Positions 38,740 through 51,655 are shown, counted from the stretch's first letter. The stretch is DNA of 64,000 nucleotides from Annona cherimola (GCA_030490835.1 CM059971.1:69520224-69584223); one strand, 5' to 3'. Program-made: numbers and translations. Notes: a model not told the origin generated them from the letters alone.

Positions 38740-39055
38740 TTGATAAAATTTTTTAAAGAAAAATTTTTATTGTGAAAGTTTTTAGAATGGGAGAAGTGAT
38801 GTAATATGATAAAAGTAATAGTGAGAAGTGATGTAATATGATAAAAGTAATAGTGAGAAGTGAAGAGAATAAATATAAAAAAGATAAGATAGTTGTATAG
38901 GTAATTGTGGAGAAAATAATTAAAAAGTAAGGTAATTATATAGGAAGATGTAAAAAAATAATTATAAACTAGGATAGTTATGCAGATTAAAAAGTTTTAA
39001 ATTGATATGTTTCAAGGAATGACAAATACACCCAATAACTTTTTAAAATTATTTT
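38740..39055. mobile_element. Tourist-like MITE copy in block A
   Basis: On the minus strand it starts GGGTGTATTTGTCATTCCTT and shares the internal ACAACTATC / CCTTACTTTTCAATTATTTC pattern with 12474-12754. A local duplication of GAAGTGATGTAATATGATAA is present. The block C counterpart is 56085-56335, so it predates the block duplication. Confidence 0.65.
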
Positions 39056-39908
39056 GAAATAATTTTTTTGATTAGAGTTAAAATATTACTTTTTGCAGCT
39101 ATTCTCATATTATTGTTAGTAAAATAAAAAACGATAATAATTACTAATGTTTCTAATTGTTATATTTTCCAACACAAGCAGATGTCATCAAAACTAAGCC
39201 GGAAAAAATACAATTTATTGCAGTATGATACGCAAAAGATAATGGCATATATGGCTTGCGCAGTAGTTAAAACATCTATAGCCATATTTGTGAAATTTTT
39301 TGTCATATTTGTAAAAAATTAATTGCTTAGTTGATTTTAACTATGATGTTTCCATATATAGGCTTAAAAGATAATCTCCACAGAGAAATGCTTATGAATA
39401 AATAAATATCTGCAGCTTTCGGCTTGAGTAGCAAGCTACAACTGATGCAATATGAGATGTTTGTATATACAAAATTCAAGACCATCAATTAATGCCTATA
39501 AAATGTTGTTTTAATTAACAGAGAACCCCGATTGAAAAAAACAAAGAAAAAAAGTACCATCTTCATAAAACTTTTTTACTATTGAGAGAATTAAAGTTAT
39601 TTGAGATTATTCAAAATATATTACGTACATGTTAAATGTTTAACGTGGTGTGGATGATGATTTGCATTCAATGAAGTGCAAAATTTTTAATGCCTTGATT
39701 TGTTTATTGTTTTCTTGATCAGGATTGAGATTGATCATGTATAAAAAAAAATTCGTGAGACATGCAATTAAATCGTCAACGTATGCAAAAGGATATAGAG
39801 GAACAAGAGTAGCCGACATTCAATAAGCTGATAGACATCATCGTCTCAGCAGCCAACATTTATTTGCATAGGTAGATAGATAGATGGATCATATATTATC
39901 ATATGATC

Positions 39909-40200
39909 TCATTTTCTCCATGGAACAGGGCCGAAAGACTGTAATGTTTTTGAATAAACGGGGAGGCCAACAAAGACAAGAGCCTTGAACACCTTCCCTT
40001 CGATCCACAACATGTAATTCACTCTAGCCACCACCTGTCGTTCTGCTTCCATCACGCGAAGGAATTTGATGGGGATCTTCGCATAGTCAACTTTTTGTTC
40101 TCTTCAGCCACCACGAACTGGCCCAGTACATGCACATGCTCATGGTGGTCCACGTCCTTGATATCTTCCCACCTACCCACCAAACCATGCTTATGATCAA
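39909..40200 (-). pseudogene. Cystatin pseudogene A, exon 2 only
   Basis: After an intact splice acceptor (minus-strand TTCCATGCAG), the exon encodes VDHKHGLVGRWEDIKDVDHH and a GQFVVAEENKK helix region. A one-base deletion then shifts the frame; the shifted frame continues KIPIKFLRVMEAERQVVARV and ends PVPWRK with a stop. Besides the frameshift, the N-terminal GG is GR and the QxVxG loop is QVVAR, so both protease-contact elements are altered. No transit-peptide exon was found upstream through 41100, although part of the intron is retained (to about 40450). It cannot make a cystatin. Confidence 0.88.
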
Positions 40201-40460
40201 CTGCATGGAACGCGTACATGTAATTAATTAATTAGCTCATTCCTTCATTCATTCCAACAATACCCATGTATACAGTTTCAACCTCCAATTTAGTGCTGTA
40301 AATATGTAGTAATTACAAAGAAAAGAGCTAAGTCCAACTAAACTACGATATATAATTATGGTTATCAATATTTTTAACAACATACGACGTGAGGTTGACG
40401 ATATTAATTATAAAATCTTCCTGGCCATGTAATATTTTGATTCAATAATGTTGTAGTAGA

Positions 40461-41700
40461 TATTGTAAAAAGTAATTTTTTATAGCCAGGATTTGTAATT
40501 TTAGCCATGCATAAGTTCAAAACTTTATTACTGAAGCCTTTTGCAATTAACATATATATAAGGACTTAGCTACAGCCACAATATTACAGTATAAATTGAT
40601 GCATAAACTGATCGATCATGTAGATAACACCCAACGTATGAGAAAAACGTGCATGCCAGTTAGACGAGTTGAAAATGAGGGAATCGAGGTATTAATGAGA
40701 GAAGAAAAGGAGATGGAGATGGGGAAAGGACGGAATGAGAGAGAAAAAAGGAGTTGAATTGAAAAGGGGAAGAAAAGGCGGTGGAATGAGAAGGTGGGGT
40801 CTAAGCACGTTCATGTGCTGCAGGCTGCAGTCGGCTTCAAGTAAACATCAGGTGGTCCGATCCCCATAATAGAGAAAATGATGGCCACTTATCAAGTGTC
40901 TAGACTGTGCATGGGCGGTGCCTGGCATACGTGTCCAGGTTCGCTATGACGAAGTAGATACAAGGGCAGTGTAGGACATTTTTGTTTCAATGGTGATATG
41001 TCCAACCATGAGAAAGATGGGGATGGGAGACTAACGTTGAATGGGAGAAGACAATATATTAAGAAGACATTGAACAAATTGTGTAATTTCTCTCCTTCTT
41101 TTTTTACTTAATTATTTTACTTTTAGTTGATTTTATAAATCAAAATGTAATATAATATCTTTTAAGGAAATATTCACTACTTCTAAGGAAATGAAATCCT
41201 TTGCAAATTATTTTATGTGATGATTTTTCATAAGAAAATATTATTTCCTTGCTAAAAGCTCACTATTGGGAAGGAAATGAGGTCCTTTGCTAATGCTAGA
41301 CTTTACACAACAACAAAAGTTCACTAATGTCAACGAAATGAGGTCCTTTGCAAAAGTTGGATTTTAAGCGACGAGTTTTATTAGGAAGTGTTATTTCCTT
41401 GCCAAAAAATTTACTATTTTCAAGGGAATAGTATACCTTGCAAATGCTAAAATTTTAGTTTCCTTGCTTATAATGCTTTTTAGCATTAAACTATTTTATT
41501 ATATTGATTTTACATATTTATAGATTAAACCCATATACAGTAAAGCTAAAAAAATAAAAGAATTTTGAAGATACTATAAATAATGCTAAATATAACGAAT
41601 GGAGTGGATTTTCATCAACCATCAAGATTTTATATATAGAAGGAGTTATATAGAAAAAGGAGTTTCATAGAATCAAGATCGATAAATATATAGAGAAATA
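40461..41700. other. Spacer, no gene seen
   Basis: Includes a purine-rich stretch at 40670-40800 (GAGAAGAAAAGGAGATGGAG type) and a GC-richer part to 40930. The 61-codon minus frame 40892-41077 is not recognised. Confidence 0.5.
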
Positions 41701-42062
41701 TTTAGGTACAGCTTCACTGCACAAAAATTACGGTGCAGTTATCTCAAAATGGGTCCACATAATCATAAAATTATAATCTACTCCACCCATTGAATTTAGA
41801 GTAATGTGTTCTATCATTATACCAATTTTCATCCCAATTGGACATGTGTATAGACCCCATCTGAAAATAGTACAAATTCAACATAATAAAATAGTTTGAT
41901 GTAAATAACAACTTTAAAGTTGTTTTTTAACAAGTAAACCATTTTCTATAAAATTTATATATGGATAAATAATTTTATAAAATATTAACACATTTAAGTA
42001 CATATGAGGCTCATTTTGGGTCAAATGAATGGTTACTTATGGTGCAACTTCACTGTATAGAA
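41700..42062. mobile_element. Fold-back MITE of the GGTGCA family
   Basis: Near-terminal inverted pieces GTACAGCTTCACTGCA and TGGTGCAACTTCACTGTA. The interior has GGGTCCACATAATCATAAAA, CCAATTGGACATGTGTATAG and a TAACAACTTTAAAGTTGTT palindrome. At least five relatives follow in this window. Exact ends are not fixed. Confidence 0.65.
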
Positions 42063-42089
42063 AATGTTCTCATATATTACATAAATATA

Positions 42090-42485
42090 GAATAATATTC
42101 AGGTGCAGTACACTTGCACCATAATTATGGTGCAATTGCCTCAAAATAGGCCCCACATGATCATGAAATTATATTATACTCCACCCATTGTATATTAAAA
42201 TGATGTATTCTATTAACATATCAATTTTTATCCCAACTGGATATGTGTATGGACCTCATCTGAAAATGATACAAATTTAATATAATAAAATAGTTTGATA
42301 TAAATAACAACTTTAAAATATTTTTTCAACATGTAAACCATTTACTATAAAATTTATATATAGATAAATGATTGTATAAAGTATCACTACATTTAAGTAC
42401 ACATGGGGTCCATTTTTGGCCAAATGTACCGTTATTATGGTGCAGGTGCGCTGCCATATATATGGTACCATTTTTATGAAATTCC
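42090..42485. mobile_element. Fold-back MITE of the GGTGCA family, second copy
   Basis: Starts CAGGTGCAGTACACTTGCAC and ends TATGGTGCAGGTGCGCTG. Interior as in 41700-42062 (GGCCCCACATGATCATGAAA; ATGTGTATGGACCTCATCTG). Confidence 0.7.
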
Positions 42486-42597
42486 CTTTCTATGTAACTC
42501 TTTCCGTTTTTAAAATCTTGATGATTGATAGTAAATTCATTCATCCATTGTGTTTAACATCATTTCTAGTATCTTGAAAACCCTTTTATTTTTTAAT

Positions 42598-42800
42598 TTC
42601 ACTGTATATAGTCCCATCTGTAAATATGTAAATTATCATAATAAAATAGTTCAATATTAAAATATCAACTTTGAAGTAGTTTTTTAAACATCTAAACCAT
42701 CTAAAATATCAATAATATATAGATAAATGATCATATAAAGGATTGTTACATTCTAATATATGTGTTAATGAATCTAAGTATTTTTCACAATTTACATATG
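42598..42800. mobile_element. Fold-back MITE of the GGTGCA family, partial
   Basis: Retains the central part only (GTCCCATCTGTAAATATG to the GATAAATGATCATATAAAG region), with heavier divergence. Confidence 0.5.
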
Positions 42801-42982
42801 AATATACATATTTTTGAGCAAATGTGGTCCATGCACATACTTTATTTTAATAAAACTTGGCCTCCTAGTAAAACAAATGGTGTTAAATATAATGAATGGA
42901 TTGGATTTTTCATCAAGGATCAATATCTTGAAATTTGAGGGGTTTACATGGGACCGTTTTTATGTCTGGTTACATAAAAGTG

Positions 42983-43015
<33 letters not shown>
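42983..43015. repeat. (TA)n microsatellite
   Basis: About 15 TA dinucleotides directly beside the next fold-back element. Confidence 0.9.
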
Positions 43016-43017
<2 letters not shown>

Positions 43018-43019
<2 letters not shown>

Positions 43020-44105
43020 ACTTTTTTTGTGCATTTGCCTGCACTATAATTAACGGTGCATTTGACCCACATTGGGCCCTATATGTACTTAAATGGTTTG
43101 ATACTTTATACAATCATTTATCTATATATAAATTTTATAGCAATTGGTTTACGTATTGAAAAAATAACTTTAAAGTTGTTATTTATATCAAACTATTTTA
43201 TTATGTTAAATTTGTACCATTTCAGACATGGTCCATACTAGGGGTGCAACTCGGGTCGGTTCGGTTCGGTTCGGTTATGGTAGTAGTCTACCCTATCAAT
43301 ACCCTATTTATAAAAGTCTTTCCTACCTTACCCATTTATCAATTCAATTTCTAGTGTACTCTACCCTACCTATTACTCATAAGGTCGGCTCTGGTTTCAG
43401 TTCCAAATCGGTTCCTTTAATACTCAAATATAATATTTTCTTAAAAATATTTTTATATTATTTTAAATAATACAAAGCAATACTCATTTATATTTTAAAA
43501 TTACAGGTACATTAGTTATTATTTACATTATTATATAAAAATATAAAGTAAAGAGTTTCACAATCCAACATTAAAATTATTAGTATATTATAATCACAAT
43601 TCACAAACTTATTTATAAAAGACTTTCAAATGTCAATGATATAAAAATCTAACTAGTTTCTTACTTTACAATCCATAACTCAATATGCACAAGATAGATT
43701 TGAATTTGAATTTACTAAAATGGGTATGCACACAATGTATCACTAACAAAACATAATATATACTATATAATATACATCATATATATAATTATAACTATGT
43801 GGGTTAGTTCTGAGTATCTAACGTATCTATCCTATCCGTACCCTATTTGAGGTGGTGGATAATAATTTGTACCATATTCATACCCATGGATAACATTGTG
43901 TACTACACTACCTGAATTACGGTTGGGTCGATGAGAACCTATCGGTACCCTAGCCAAGTTGCACCCTTAGTGCGTATACATATCCAATTGGGATGAACAT
44001 TGATATAGTAATAGAATACATAATTTTAAATACAGTGGATGAAGTATTATAATTTTATGATCATGTGGGGCCCATTTCGAGGTCACTGCACCTGAACTCT
44101 CTTTC
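43018..44105. mobile_element. Fold-back MITE of the GGTGCA family split by a hAT-type MITE
   Basis: The left half (43018-43238) and right half (43972-44105) join into one element in reverse orientation to the neighbours. The join is at the CCATACACATATCC-type phrase that is intact at 42240 and 50840. Confidence 0.7.
43239..43971. mobile_element. hAT-type MITE (TAGGGGTGCAAC termini)
   Basis: TIRs TAGGGGTGCAACTCGGGTCGG (left) and, reversed on the right, TAAGGGTGCAACTTGG. The GGTTCGGTTCGGTTCGG run beside the left end is typical of hAT non-autonomous elements. Flanks GTCCATAC and GCGTATAC form an 8-bp duplication with three differences. No transposase. Confidence 0.75.
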
Positions 44106-44109
44106 TCTC

Positions 44110-45170
44110 TCTATATATTTCGAGAAAACTCTCTATATATATTTGAATATGTTTCCAACTCTAGTTTATATACGGAGAGAGTTCTATTTATACTACCATG
44201 ATGAAGGGAAACCAGTCGTCAAAAAAGTAGGCGATGTCTGAATCTTCTTTGATTTCAAATTTGTAATTAATGTTAACAATAGTTTGGTTATTTTAAGTTA
44301 TGAAATACATTTTTTTAGTAAATAAGGTGCCTCATATGAAAAACTTTCTCACATTAGTTGAAGCTACAATGCATGTGAGAGATTAAAAAAAAGTACATTT
44401 ATATTATTCATTAATGCATGCCGATGCCGGTGCCCTTCCCCGCCATGAACAGGTACTATCGTAAAATGATGAAGGGTACTTCACCAATGGGCTGCTTGGT
44501 TACAAAGCACATCACGTGGTTGAAATCAACAAGTCTTAAATGCAAAGCGACTTCCTGGATTTCATTTACAATGACTCCTACATTTGACTCACGCTTTCAT
44601 CATTTCTAAAGAAGTTCAACAAAACCATAGAATAAATTTCAACTTTAGCATTTTGGATCCGTAATTCCCTTAGCTAACTAACGTCTAGTAACATGGCTTT
44701 TGATTAAAATTCCCTGAAGATGTTTTCAAAACCTATGATCTTCTTGTCTCTCATTCTCTGAGCATCCATCTTCAATTTTATTTTACCAATAGCTAGTCTT
44801 ATCCATCTCATCGAACCGTCGCCGATCAACAATTTGGAGCCGAAAATAGGTTTAGCCTTTTTTCCACTCCCAATAGTCCAGACATCATATATGCACATTG
44901 TTATCCTAATTTCCTTCCCTTACTACATAGAAGATATTCCTCAAACCTACTCCAACAAATTAATAAGAAAGCATCAGTTCGAAAAAGGGTCCTTACCTCT
45001 AAACAATTATAGTAGAATGTCCTTTTTGAATAGTTTTCACTCTTGACAATGTCAAACATAAAACTTCACCATGGATAAAATAGATACACTCTTTTTTCAT
45101 CTCTCATATTGTATATTCAACTGATATAAGACATATTTTTTTATGAGATGCATCTCATTTACTATAAAAA
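44110..45170. other. Spacer, no gene recognised
   Basis: Small frames (44418-44609 plus, 44704-44898 minus, 44834-45046 plus) lack known motifs. Composition near 44420-44600 and 44640-44900 is less AT-rich than the flanks, so an old genic remnant is possible. Confidence 0.35.
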
Positions 45171-45174
45171 TATA

Positions 45175-45595
45175 GAGCCGTGATCTCATACGGCCAGCCA
45201 CATGGGTTCCCACATGCGTCCAACCATTTAACCCACTTTTTATATTTTTATTTTTATAAACATATAAAGTTTTTTTGATGAAATAAATATATAAAATTAT
45301 GTTTATTTAATCTATGAACCAAGTTTTACCATGTTGGATATGTTTATATATTTTTATTTTTTTAAGTAATATATATTTTATATTTTTAAACATAAGAGCG
45401 TTGTTGCTATTTTCTACCTGTGAAAATTATGACAATGCGTCTGTGTTTAAAAATCATATATATATATTAAAAAATAATAAAACTTATTTTATAAATTAAA
45501 TAACATAACTTTACATATTTATAAAAAAAAAATAAGTTAAACAGTTAGACGCATGTGGGCACCCATGCGGCTGACAGTACTGGATCATGCCTCAA
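45175..45595. mobile_element. Fold-back MITE with CATGCGTCC arms
   Basis: Left arm near 45180-45230 (GATCTCATACGGCCAGCCAC, then CCACATGCGTCC). Right arm near 45545-45592 (GACGCATGTGGGCACCCATG, then TGGATCATG). TA-rich middle. The arm plan resembles 63198-63613. Confidence 0.6.
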
Positions 45596-46679
45596 AAGTA
45601 TATCGTATACCTTAACATAACTAAACATTTCTTCTCACTACAAATTTGAAATAAAAAGGTTCTGACGTCTCTCACTTTGCTAACGACTTGTTTCCCTTCA
45701 AAATATTAAAATAGATATTATGAATATATAAACTAATTCTGGAAACACGTCCTGTTATATCAAAATGTCGTTTATTTGCAAGACACCAATCTACTTAATT
45801 TCATGATTTGCATCTATTAAAGCTTTAAATGATTATCCGTGTTTTTAAAGTATAATAATTTTATATTTATATAACTCCTTAGAAACATAAAATTACATGG
45901 CCCTAAAAATTATATGTATGTGACGTAAAATATTTGCACAAATAAGTAATTTAAACTGAATAAATGGAAAGTAAATAATATCAGCTTAAAAATAATTATA
46001 GCTAGTTAAGGAACAAATTGAATATATATACTTACTAGAACCGAATATTATTTTCCAGATAAAAGTTTTACTTGTCTTAACGAAATATTTCTTCCCGTAA
46101 TTTTATTAACAGCTCAAAAAATAATTATACCTAAGTGAGGAACAAATTAAATACGTATTAGAACCGAATATATATTTCCAAATAAACATTTTATTCGTCT
46201 TAACAAAATTCTTCCAGAAACTTTATTTTCTCCTCCTATATGTGAATGCCTATGTGCAACCCATCAGGTATTTGACGAGGTTAAATTTAGGAGAAGCACA
46301 ATGAGATCACTGTCTTTGCCAACTTGGAACAAATTAGACCAGAAAATTTGGAATCCTTGCCGACACAAAATTATCTTGGTAGGCTTACCTGAACTGATTC
46401 AATGTAAAAATTGATTCTTAAGTAGTGCGTACTAAAAACAGTTGAACTTCGTAATAAATAATAATAAAAAAAACAGTTGAACTTAGAAGAGAAGTAAATG
46501 ACAACAAGAAAAGAGACCATTGCCGACATTCATAATTAATGTTGCAAAAGTTGGAATACACTACAAAAGTTTCTAATAACGAATTTTCTTAGATTCTCAC
46601 TCACTGTAACACGTCATCAAAAGCTGCTAGATTTTGCGTTATATACACTAAAATTTAGCTACATATATATGGATTTCAT

Positions 46680-46718
<39 letters not shown>

Positions 46719-46770
46719 TTATGTGGTTGCAAATACTTTGCCTGTTTAAAGGCGGTTGCCATTTTTAAAG
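45596..46770. other. AT-rich spacer with (TA)n
   Basis: A near-duplicate pair of phrases (TAAAAATAATTATAGCTAG.. at 45987 and CAAAAAATAATTATACCTAA.. at 46115) suggests a local duplication of about 130 bp. (TA)15 lies at 46687-46716. No gene. Confidence 0.5.
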
Positions 46771-46774
46771 TGTA

Positions 46775-47235
46775 AATTCTTTTTACGCCTATAACATTTA
46801 CCCTTAATTCCTAAAATACCCATAACATATCACAGATACTCATATCCATAGTATTTCGCCCTCAATTTTTACAATACCTACATTGTCAATTCAACCATTA
46901 TTTACCTCATTCAAAAAAGAATTTGTGCACTTTCTAAAATCTTTCTAATTAAAATAACTCAGCTCTGATATGATTCTTGAATTGTTTAACGTCATGTACT
47001 AATCATTTTATTATCGTTAATTGAATCACATTATGGTTTAATGGTTTGAATTAGGAAATTTTAGGCGGGCAAAATTGTCTTTTCGATAGAGTAAATAATG
47101 ATTATGTTGGCCGCACGAGTACCGAAAGAATTTATGATAAAATGGTATGAGTATAAGAGAAATTTATGAAACATTGTGAGTATATTAGGAATTAAGGGCA
47201 AATGTTGCGAATATAAAAGGAATTTTTTATTTTAA
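46775..47235. mobile_element. Fold-back MITE with long TIRs
   Basis: Left arm ACATTTACCCTTAATTCCTA; right arm TAGGAATTAAGGGCAAATGT. The pairing extends about 50-60 bp with mismatches. It interrupts sequence related to the cystatin 3'-flank repeat. Confidence 0.7.
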
Positions 47236-47651
47236 AATTATATGTAATCAAAATATATTTAATACTGCCGTCCACATTTTACTGCAAATATTAGTGTTCG
47301 GCAACATTTGATAGCTAAATTTAAATTTGACTGAAAAATATGATTGTATATAAAAAATTTGGTTACAATAGCTGAAAGCTATAATATTAGATTGGCTAAT
47401 AAATCATCGCAACTAGAGAAAAGCTTGTGAATAAGTTTTGATGGGTTGATTTGTTTATTATTTCCTTGGTCAGTATAGAGATTCCCACATGCAATTAAAC
47501 CACCAGCGTATGCAGAAAGATATATAGAAACAAGAGTAGGCAGCATTCATTGAGTTGAAATATAGAAATCATCGTGTTAGCAGCCAACATTTATTTTTCA
47601 TAGGTAGATAGATAGAAAGATGAACCATATATGATCATATGATCTCGTTTA

Positions 47652-47923
47652 ATTTTCCTATTGAACGAGGTTGAAAGACTATTAGTTTTAAGGTAAACTA
47701 GGAGATCAACAAAGACAAGGGCCTTGAACACCTTGTCCACCTCCCCCCCGATCCATCCCCTGTAATTCTCTCCAGCCACCACCTGCTGTTCTGTTTCCAC
47801 CACGTGAATGAATTTGATCGGGCTCTTCACATTCTCAGGCTTCTTGTTCTCTTCATCCACCGCGAACTAGCCTAATGCTTGCACGTTCTCATTGTGTTCC
47901 ACGTCCTTGATATCCTCCCACCC
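47652..47923 (-). pseudogene. Cystatin pseudogene B, truncated exon 2
   Basis: The minus-strand frame gives GWEDIKDVEHNENVQALG, then a stop (TAG at 47869-47867 where the paralogues have Gln), then FAVDEENKKPENVKSPIKF and ETEQQVVAGENYRGWIGGEV. The QxVxG loop is intact as QVVAG, but a one-base deletion near the end removes the PVPW C-terminus. The exon starts abruptly at Gly-Trp: splice acceptor, intron and exon 1 are all missing, replaced by unrelated AT-rich sequence. It is non-coding by both nonsense and truncation. Confidence 0.88.
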
Positions 47924-50246
47924 TATAAATAATATTTTTGTCTCACCTGCACAAATGCATGCATGCATTTATCTCATTTTAGTAATTAAGAGTCTCAAAG
48001 AATATTTCTAATTTCCTAGTATACATACAGAGATAGACAGAGACCATGGACGAGGATGGCAACAGGTTGTTCATCTACAGTGGTAGCGTTGCAAGGGGGA
48101 TATTGTATGTAAAGCCCTAGCCTCAGAGCTAGCTTTGAGATGGACGAAGTCTGGCGTAAGGGTTGGAATTAAGGTAGGTCGACCTATAACTCAGCCCATT
48201 TTTGACCGGATAAGACTAACGTTTCTCGACCTTGTATAAGGATTGATCAAAAATTTTGACCCAAATTCAAAAATAGAGTTGGGGTGGGTCGATCATGTCC
48301 CGATCCGCCTTGCATATATTGATTTATTAAAAATTTTAAGCCTACGTTTAAATCTTATTTTTATTTTCTTTCAAAATTCTCACATTTTTTGTAATTAATT
48401 ATATCAACAATAGTGGAATCAATTTATCTAAAAAATAATATAAGAATCAACAAGGAAAATTTGCACATATATATATATAACTCTTACGTATAATTGTATA
48501 TTAACATATTTTAATAAAATTATACTATATTTTCTCGTGTTTTGTTTTAGTAATGATGAGTTTTTTTTTGTTTTAGTAAAATATTGAATCATATAGCATT
48601 TAAATTTAGCATATATATCTTTATGTTCGATAGGTATATAAATTCTTAAAATCTTCTTCTTTGACCCATAATTTTTACCTAATTCACTGTCCTGAAATTG
48701 GTCTGATATCAATCCGAAATTTATCTCAGAACCTATTATAAAAAAAAAGTATCAAATTGACCTTGTCATGGCCCAATATAAGAATATAGTGAAACAGAAT
48801 TTTTAAAAAAGTAAAGTCAGGGTTGTGTAAACCTTGACCCAATATAGCCTGCCCCGATTTCCACCTCTAACCAAGCATTGGAAGAAAAGAAGAGCTACCG
48901 GATGTTGTGCAAGGAGGAGCAAGAGGTGTTGCACGAGAATTAAATGTGGCTGCAAGTTTGGGAGCCAATGTGGGAAAGAGAATGAGCTTTTGAGAGGCCA
49001 CCCTCAACTTCAATTACTTGCTATTTTTCTTGGAATTGAATATATTCATGATAAATCACTTGCTTGGAAAAACAAACCAACCATGCACCCTTATATAGAT
49101 AACATCGATCAGCTTCCCTAGCTAGTTTCCTCATTAATTTCATTTCACAATTCCGCGAAAGAAACGTGTATGCGAGACCAAATTAGAGAACACGAGATGG
49201 ATGTTCATGCTTGCATGCTTATGCCTAATTACTTCAATCACGGCAAGAAAATGGACTTTCGACAACTCTTGATTAAATTTATTAAATTTGTCATTATACT
49301 TAAGAATTTGTAATTTGATGTAGTTGTGAATAATTAGTCATGGTAAGTCAGTCACAAAAGACTTTATCTTATAATTTATTAAATAGGTTTACCCCATTTA
49401 TAATGAATTTTAGCATTTTAAAAATATTTTCTTAAAATAGTAGTTATTCCTAAGAGTGTTTTCATTATGAGATAATTCTTATATGCATATATCAATGCTT
49501 CTTATTGATTCTTATATTATCGATATAATTAATTATAAATAATGTGAGGATTTTATAAGAAAATGTGGTCAGATCTTAAAATATGCTTATATTTTTAATA
49601 AATGAAAATTTGAAAGATGAGCTAGGATTCTTTGGGGCAAGATATGGTGGATCCATCTTGATCTTATTTTTAAATTTAGATTAAAAGTTTTGACCCATCT
49701 CTATAGGCTGATCACGGACCAAGCTAGCTCATTTCTTACCCCTATTTTGTAGAAATAATAATTATTTATGTCACGTAAGTATCACTGGGAAGTTCTATAA
49801 AAGAAGTTATCACTAGGAAAAAAGTGTCACTAGAAGTACGTTGGAAAAATGTTGATTTTCTTTAGGCGAATTCCAGCCACCGTGAAATGTAAATAGATGA
49901 GAGACTAGTTAATCCAAATTAAGGCATGAACACAGTAGATAAAATATTCTACGCACGTAAAAAACGTGCATGGGGGACCTAAGATTTTGAATCTACGTGT
50001 ATGCATATCATTCAACAGCCAAATTAATAAATGGAGACAACCAATGTCGTGTCATTTGTGAATAATTGCATAAAAGTCAGCGTAATTAAATATAACCGTT
50101 GGATCTCATTAATAGATATATTTATATTCCGGCTTCTATACACCCAGATGTATCAATTTACTTCAATACTCCAATTTAGTCTAAGCTTTATGTTGATAAT
50201 TTTGTTAAGTTCAATTCATCCATTAGATTTAGCATTATTTACTTTT
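47924..50246. other. Spacer, no gene recognised
   Basis: AT-rich. A balanced-composition patch at 48840-49120 holds a 95-codon frame with Cys/Arg-rich residues but no motif I know. Phrases near 48160-48330 and 49620-49740 may be the ends of an inserted element; this is unproven. Confidence 0.35.
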
Positions 50247-50530
50247 GGGTGTGTTTTGGCTAGGGGTAAAACTTTTGATAAAATTTTTTTGGAGTATAAG
50301 TCATATTGATAGAAAATGATGTGATATAATAAGGGTAATATTGAGGAGTAAAGAGAATAAAGTTAAAATAGATAGGTTAGCTGTATGGGTAGTTGCGTAG
50401 AAATGATTGAAAAATAGGGTAATTTGTAGAGGAAAAGGTAAAAAAATAATTAAAAAATAAAGTAGTTATGGAGAGTAAAAAATTTTGGGTTAAAAAGTTT
50501 TGGTTGGCATTTTTTTCCCCAAACAAACAC
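50247..50530. mobile_element. Tourist-like MITE copy
   Basis: Starts GGGTGTGTTTTGGCTAGGGG and ends CCAAACAAACAC followed by ATTA. The interior is the reverse of the 12474 copy (GGGTAGTTGCGTAGAAATGA). Confidence 0.7.
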
Positions 50531-50696
50531 ATTATTTATTTAGAGATACCAAAACTGATTTAAATTCATAACTTGCATCATTCTCAAAATTAATCATCAC
50601 TTAAGAAAGACTTTAAATTCATTAAAAGTGATTTGTTTATTATAAAGACTAATGAGATCTCAATTTAATATCTAAAATATTCACAATATTTATCCT

Positions 50697-51052
50697 CCCA
50701 CCATGTGGGGCTCACAATATTTATGGCGCAGTTACCTCAAAATGAGCCCCACAAGATCATAAAATTAAAATATACTCTACTTATTATAGTTGGAATTATG
50801 TATTCTATTACCATACTAATTTTCATCCCCATTGGATATGTGTATGAACCCCATCTGAAAATGGTATAAATTCAATGTAATAAAATAGATTTATGTAAAT
50901 AACAATTTTAAAGTTGTTTTTTCAACATGTAAACTATTTTCTATATAATTTATCTATGGATAAATGATTGTATAAAGTATCAATACATTTAAGTACATAT
51001 GGGATCCATTTTAGGCCAAATGTGCTGTAAGTTATGGCGCCGGCAAGCACAG
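50697..51052. mobile_element. Fold-back MITE of the GGTGCA family
   Basis: Contains GGCGCAGTTACCTCAAAATG at the left and TTATGGCGC at the right, with the family's interior phrases. Confidence 0.65.
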
Positions 51053-51056
51053 GAAT

Positions 51057-51089
<33 letters not shown>

Positions 51090-51090
51090 A
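51057..51090. repeat. (AC)n(AT)n microsatellite
   Basis: About 12 AC dinucleotides followed by ATATATATA. Confidence 0.9.
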
Positions 51091-51097
51091 GACCTAT

Positions 51098-51655
51098 TTT
51101 TGTTCAATGCACCTACATCGAAACAGCGGTACAATTTGCTAAAAATGGTCCTCGTACATATTAGAATACAATGAAACTTTATATAATCATTTATTCATAT
51201 ATAAATTTTATAGCAAATGGTTTATATGTTGAAAAATAACACCTAATTCTATGCTCTCGAGTGCATATACCCATTTTTTAAAATTTTTTTAAAATTTTGT
51301 TACCAAATGTTAATCTAAATGTATTTAACATGTATATTAATGTTTACCATTTTTTGAGATTTTTAGATTTTTTCAGATTTTTAAAAATCTTGTAAAAAAC
51401 ATGAGCGTACAATCAAATCCCTGAAAAAACCATTTTAAAGTTGTTGTTTACATCAAAATATTTTATTATATTGAATTTGTACCATTTTTTAAACGGAGTC
51501 CATACGCATATCCAATTAGGATGAAAATTTGTATAATAATAGGATACATCATTCTAAATATAATGGGTAGAGAAGATTATAATTTTATGCTCATGTGGGG
51601 CCCTTTTTAAGGTAACTGCATCGCAACTACTGTGCTGATACGCTGCACTTGAATA
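51098..51655. mobile_element. Fold-back MITE of the GGTGCA family with an insertion
   Basis: The reverse-orientation family copy is interrupted at about 51241-51422 by sequence resembling the MITE at 61457 (TTACCATTTTTTGAGATTTTTAGAT-type phrase, shortened here). Confidence 0.6.

Larger units (their letters stand above)
37850..40460 (-). repeat. Duplicated cystatin block A (pseudogene exon 2, intron part, 3' flank)
   Basis: In reverse orientation this matches 54740-56432 plus 60609-61260. Shared marks include the cystatin exon, ATTGATGGTCTTG, the TATTTATTTATTCATAAGC phrase and the AAATATGTATAGTCAAAT phrase at the far end. Position 38627-38631 is the intact target site of the giant LTR found in the other block. 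Confidence 0.8.

Noticed and set aside
48834..49121. 95-codon Cys/Arg-rich plus-strand frame as a zinc protein
   Set aside because: Cys spacing fits no known finger, and the composition follows AGG/TGC repeats of the nucleotide sequence.
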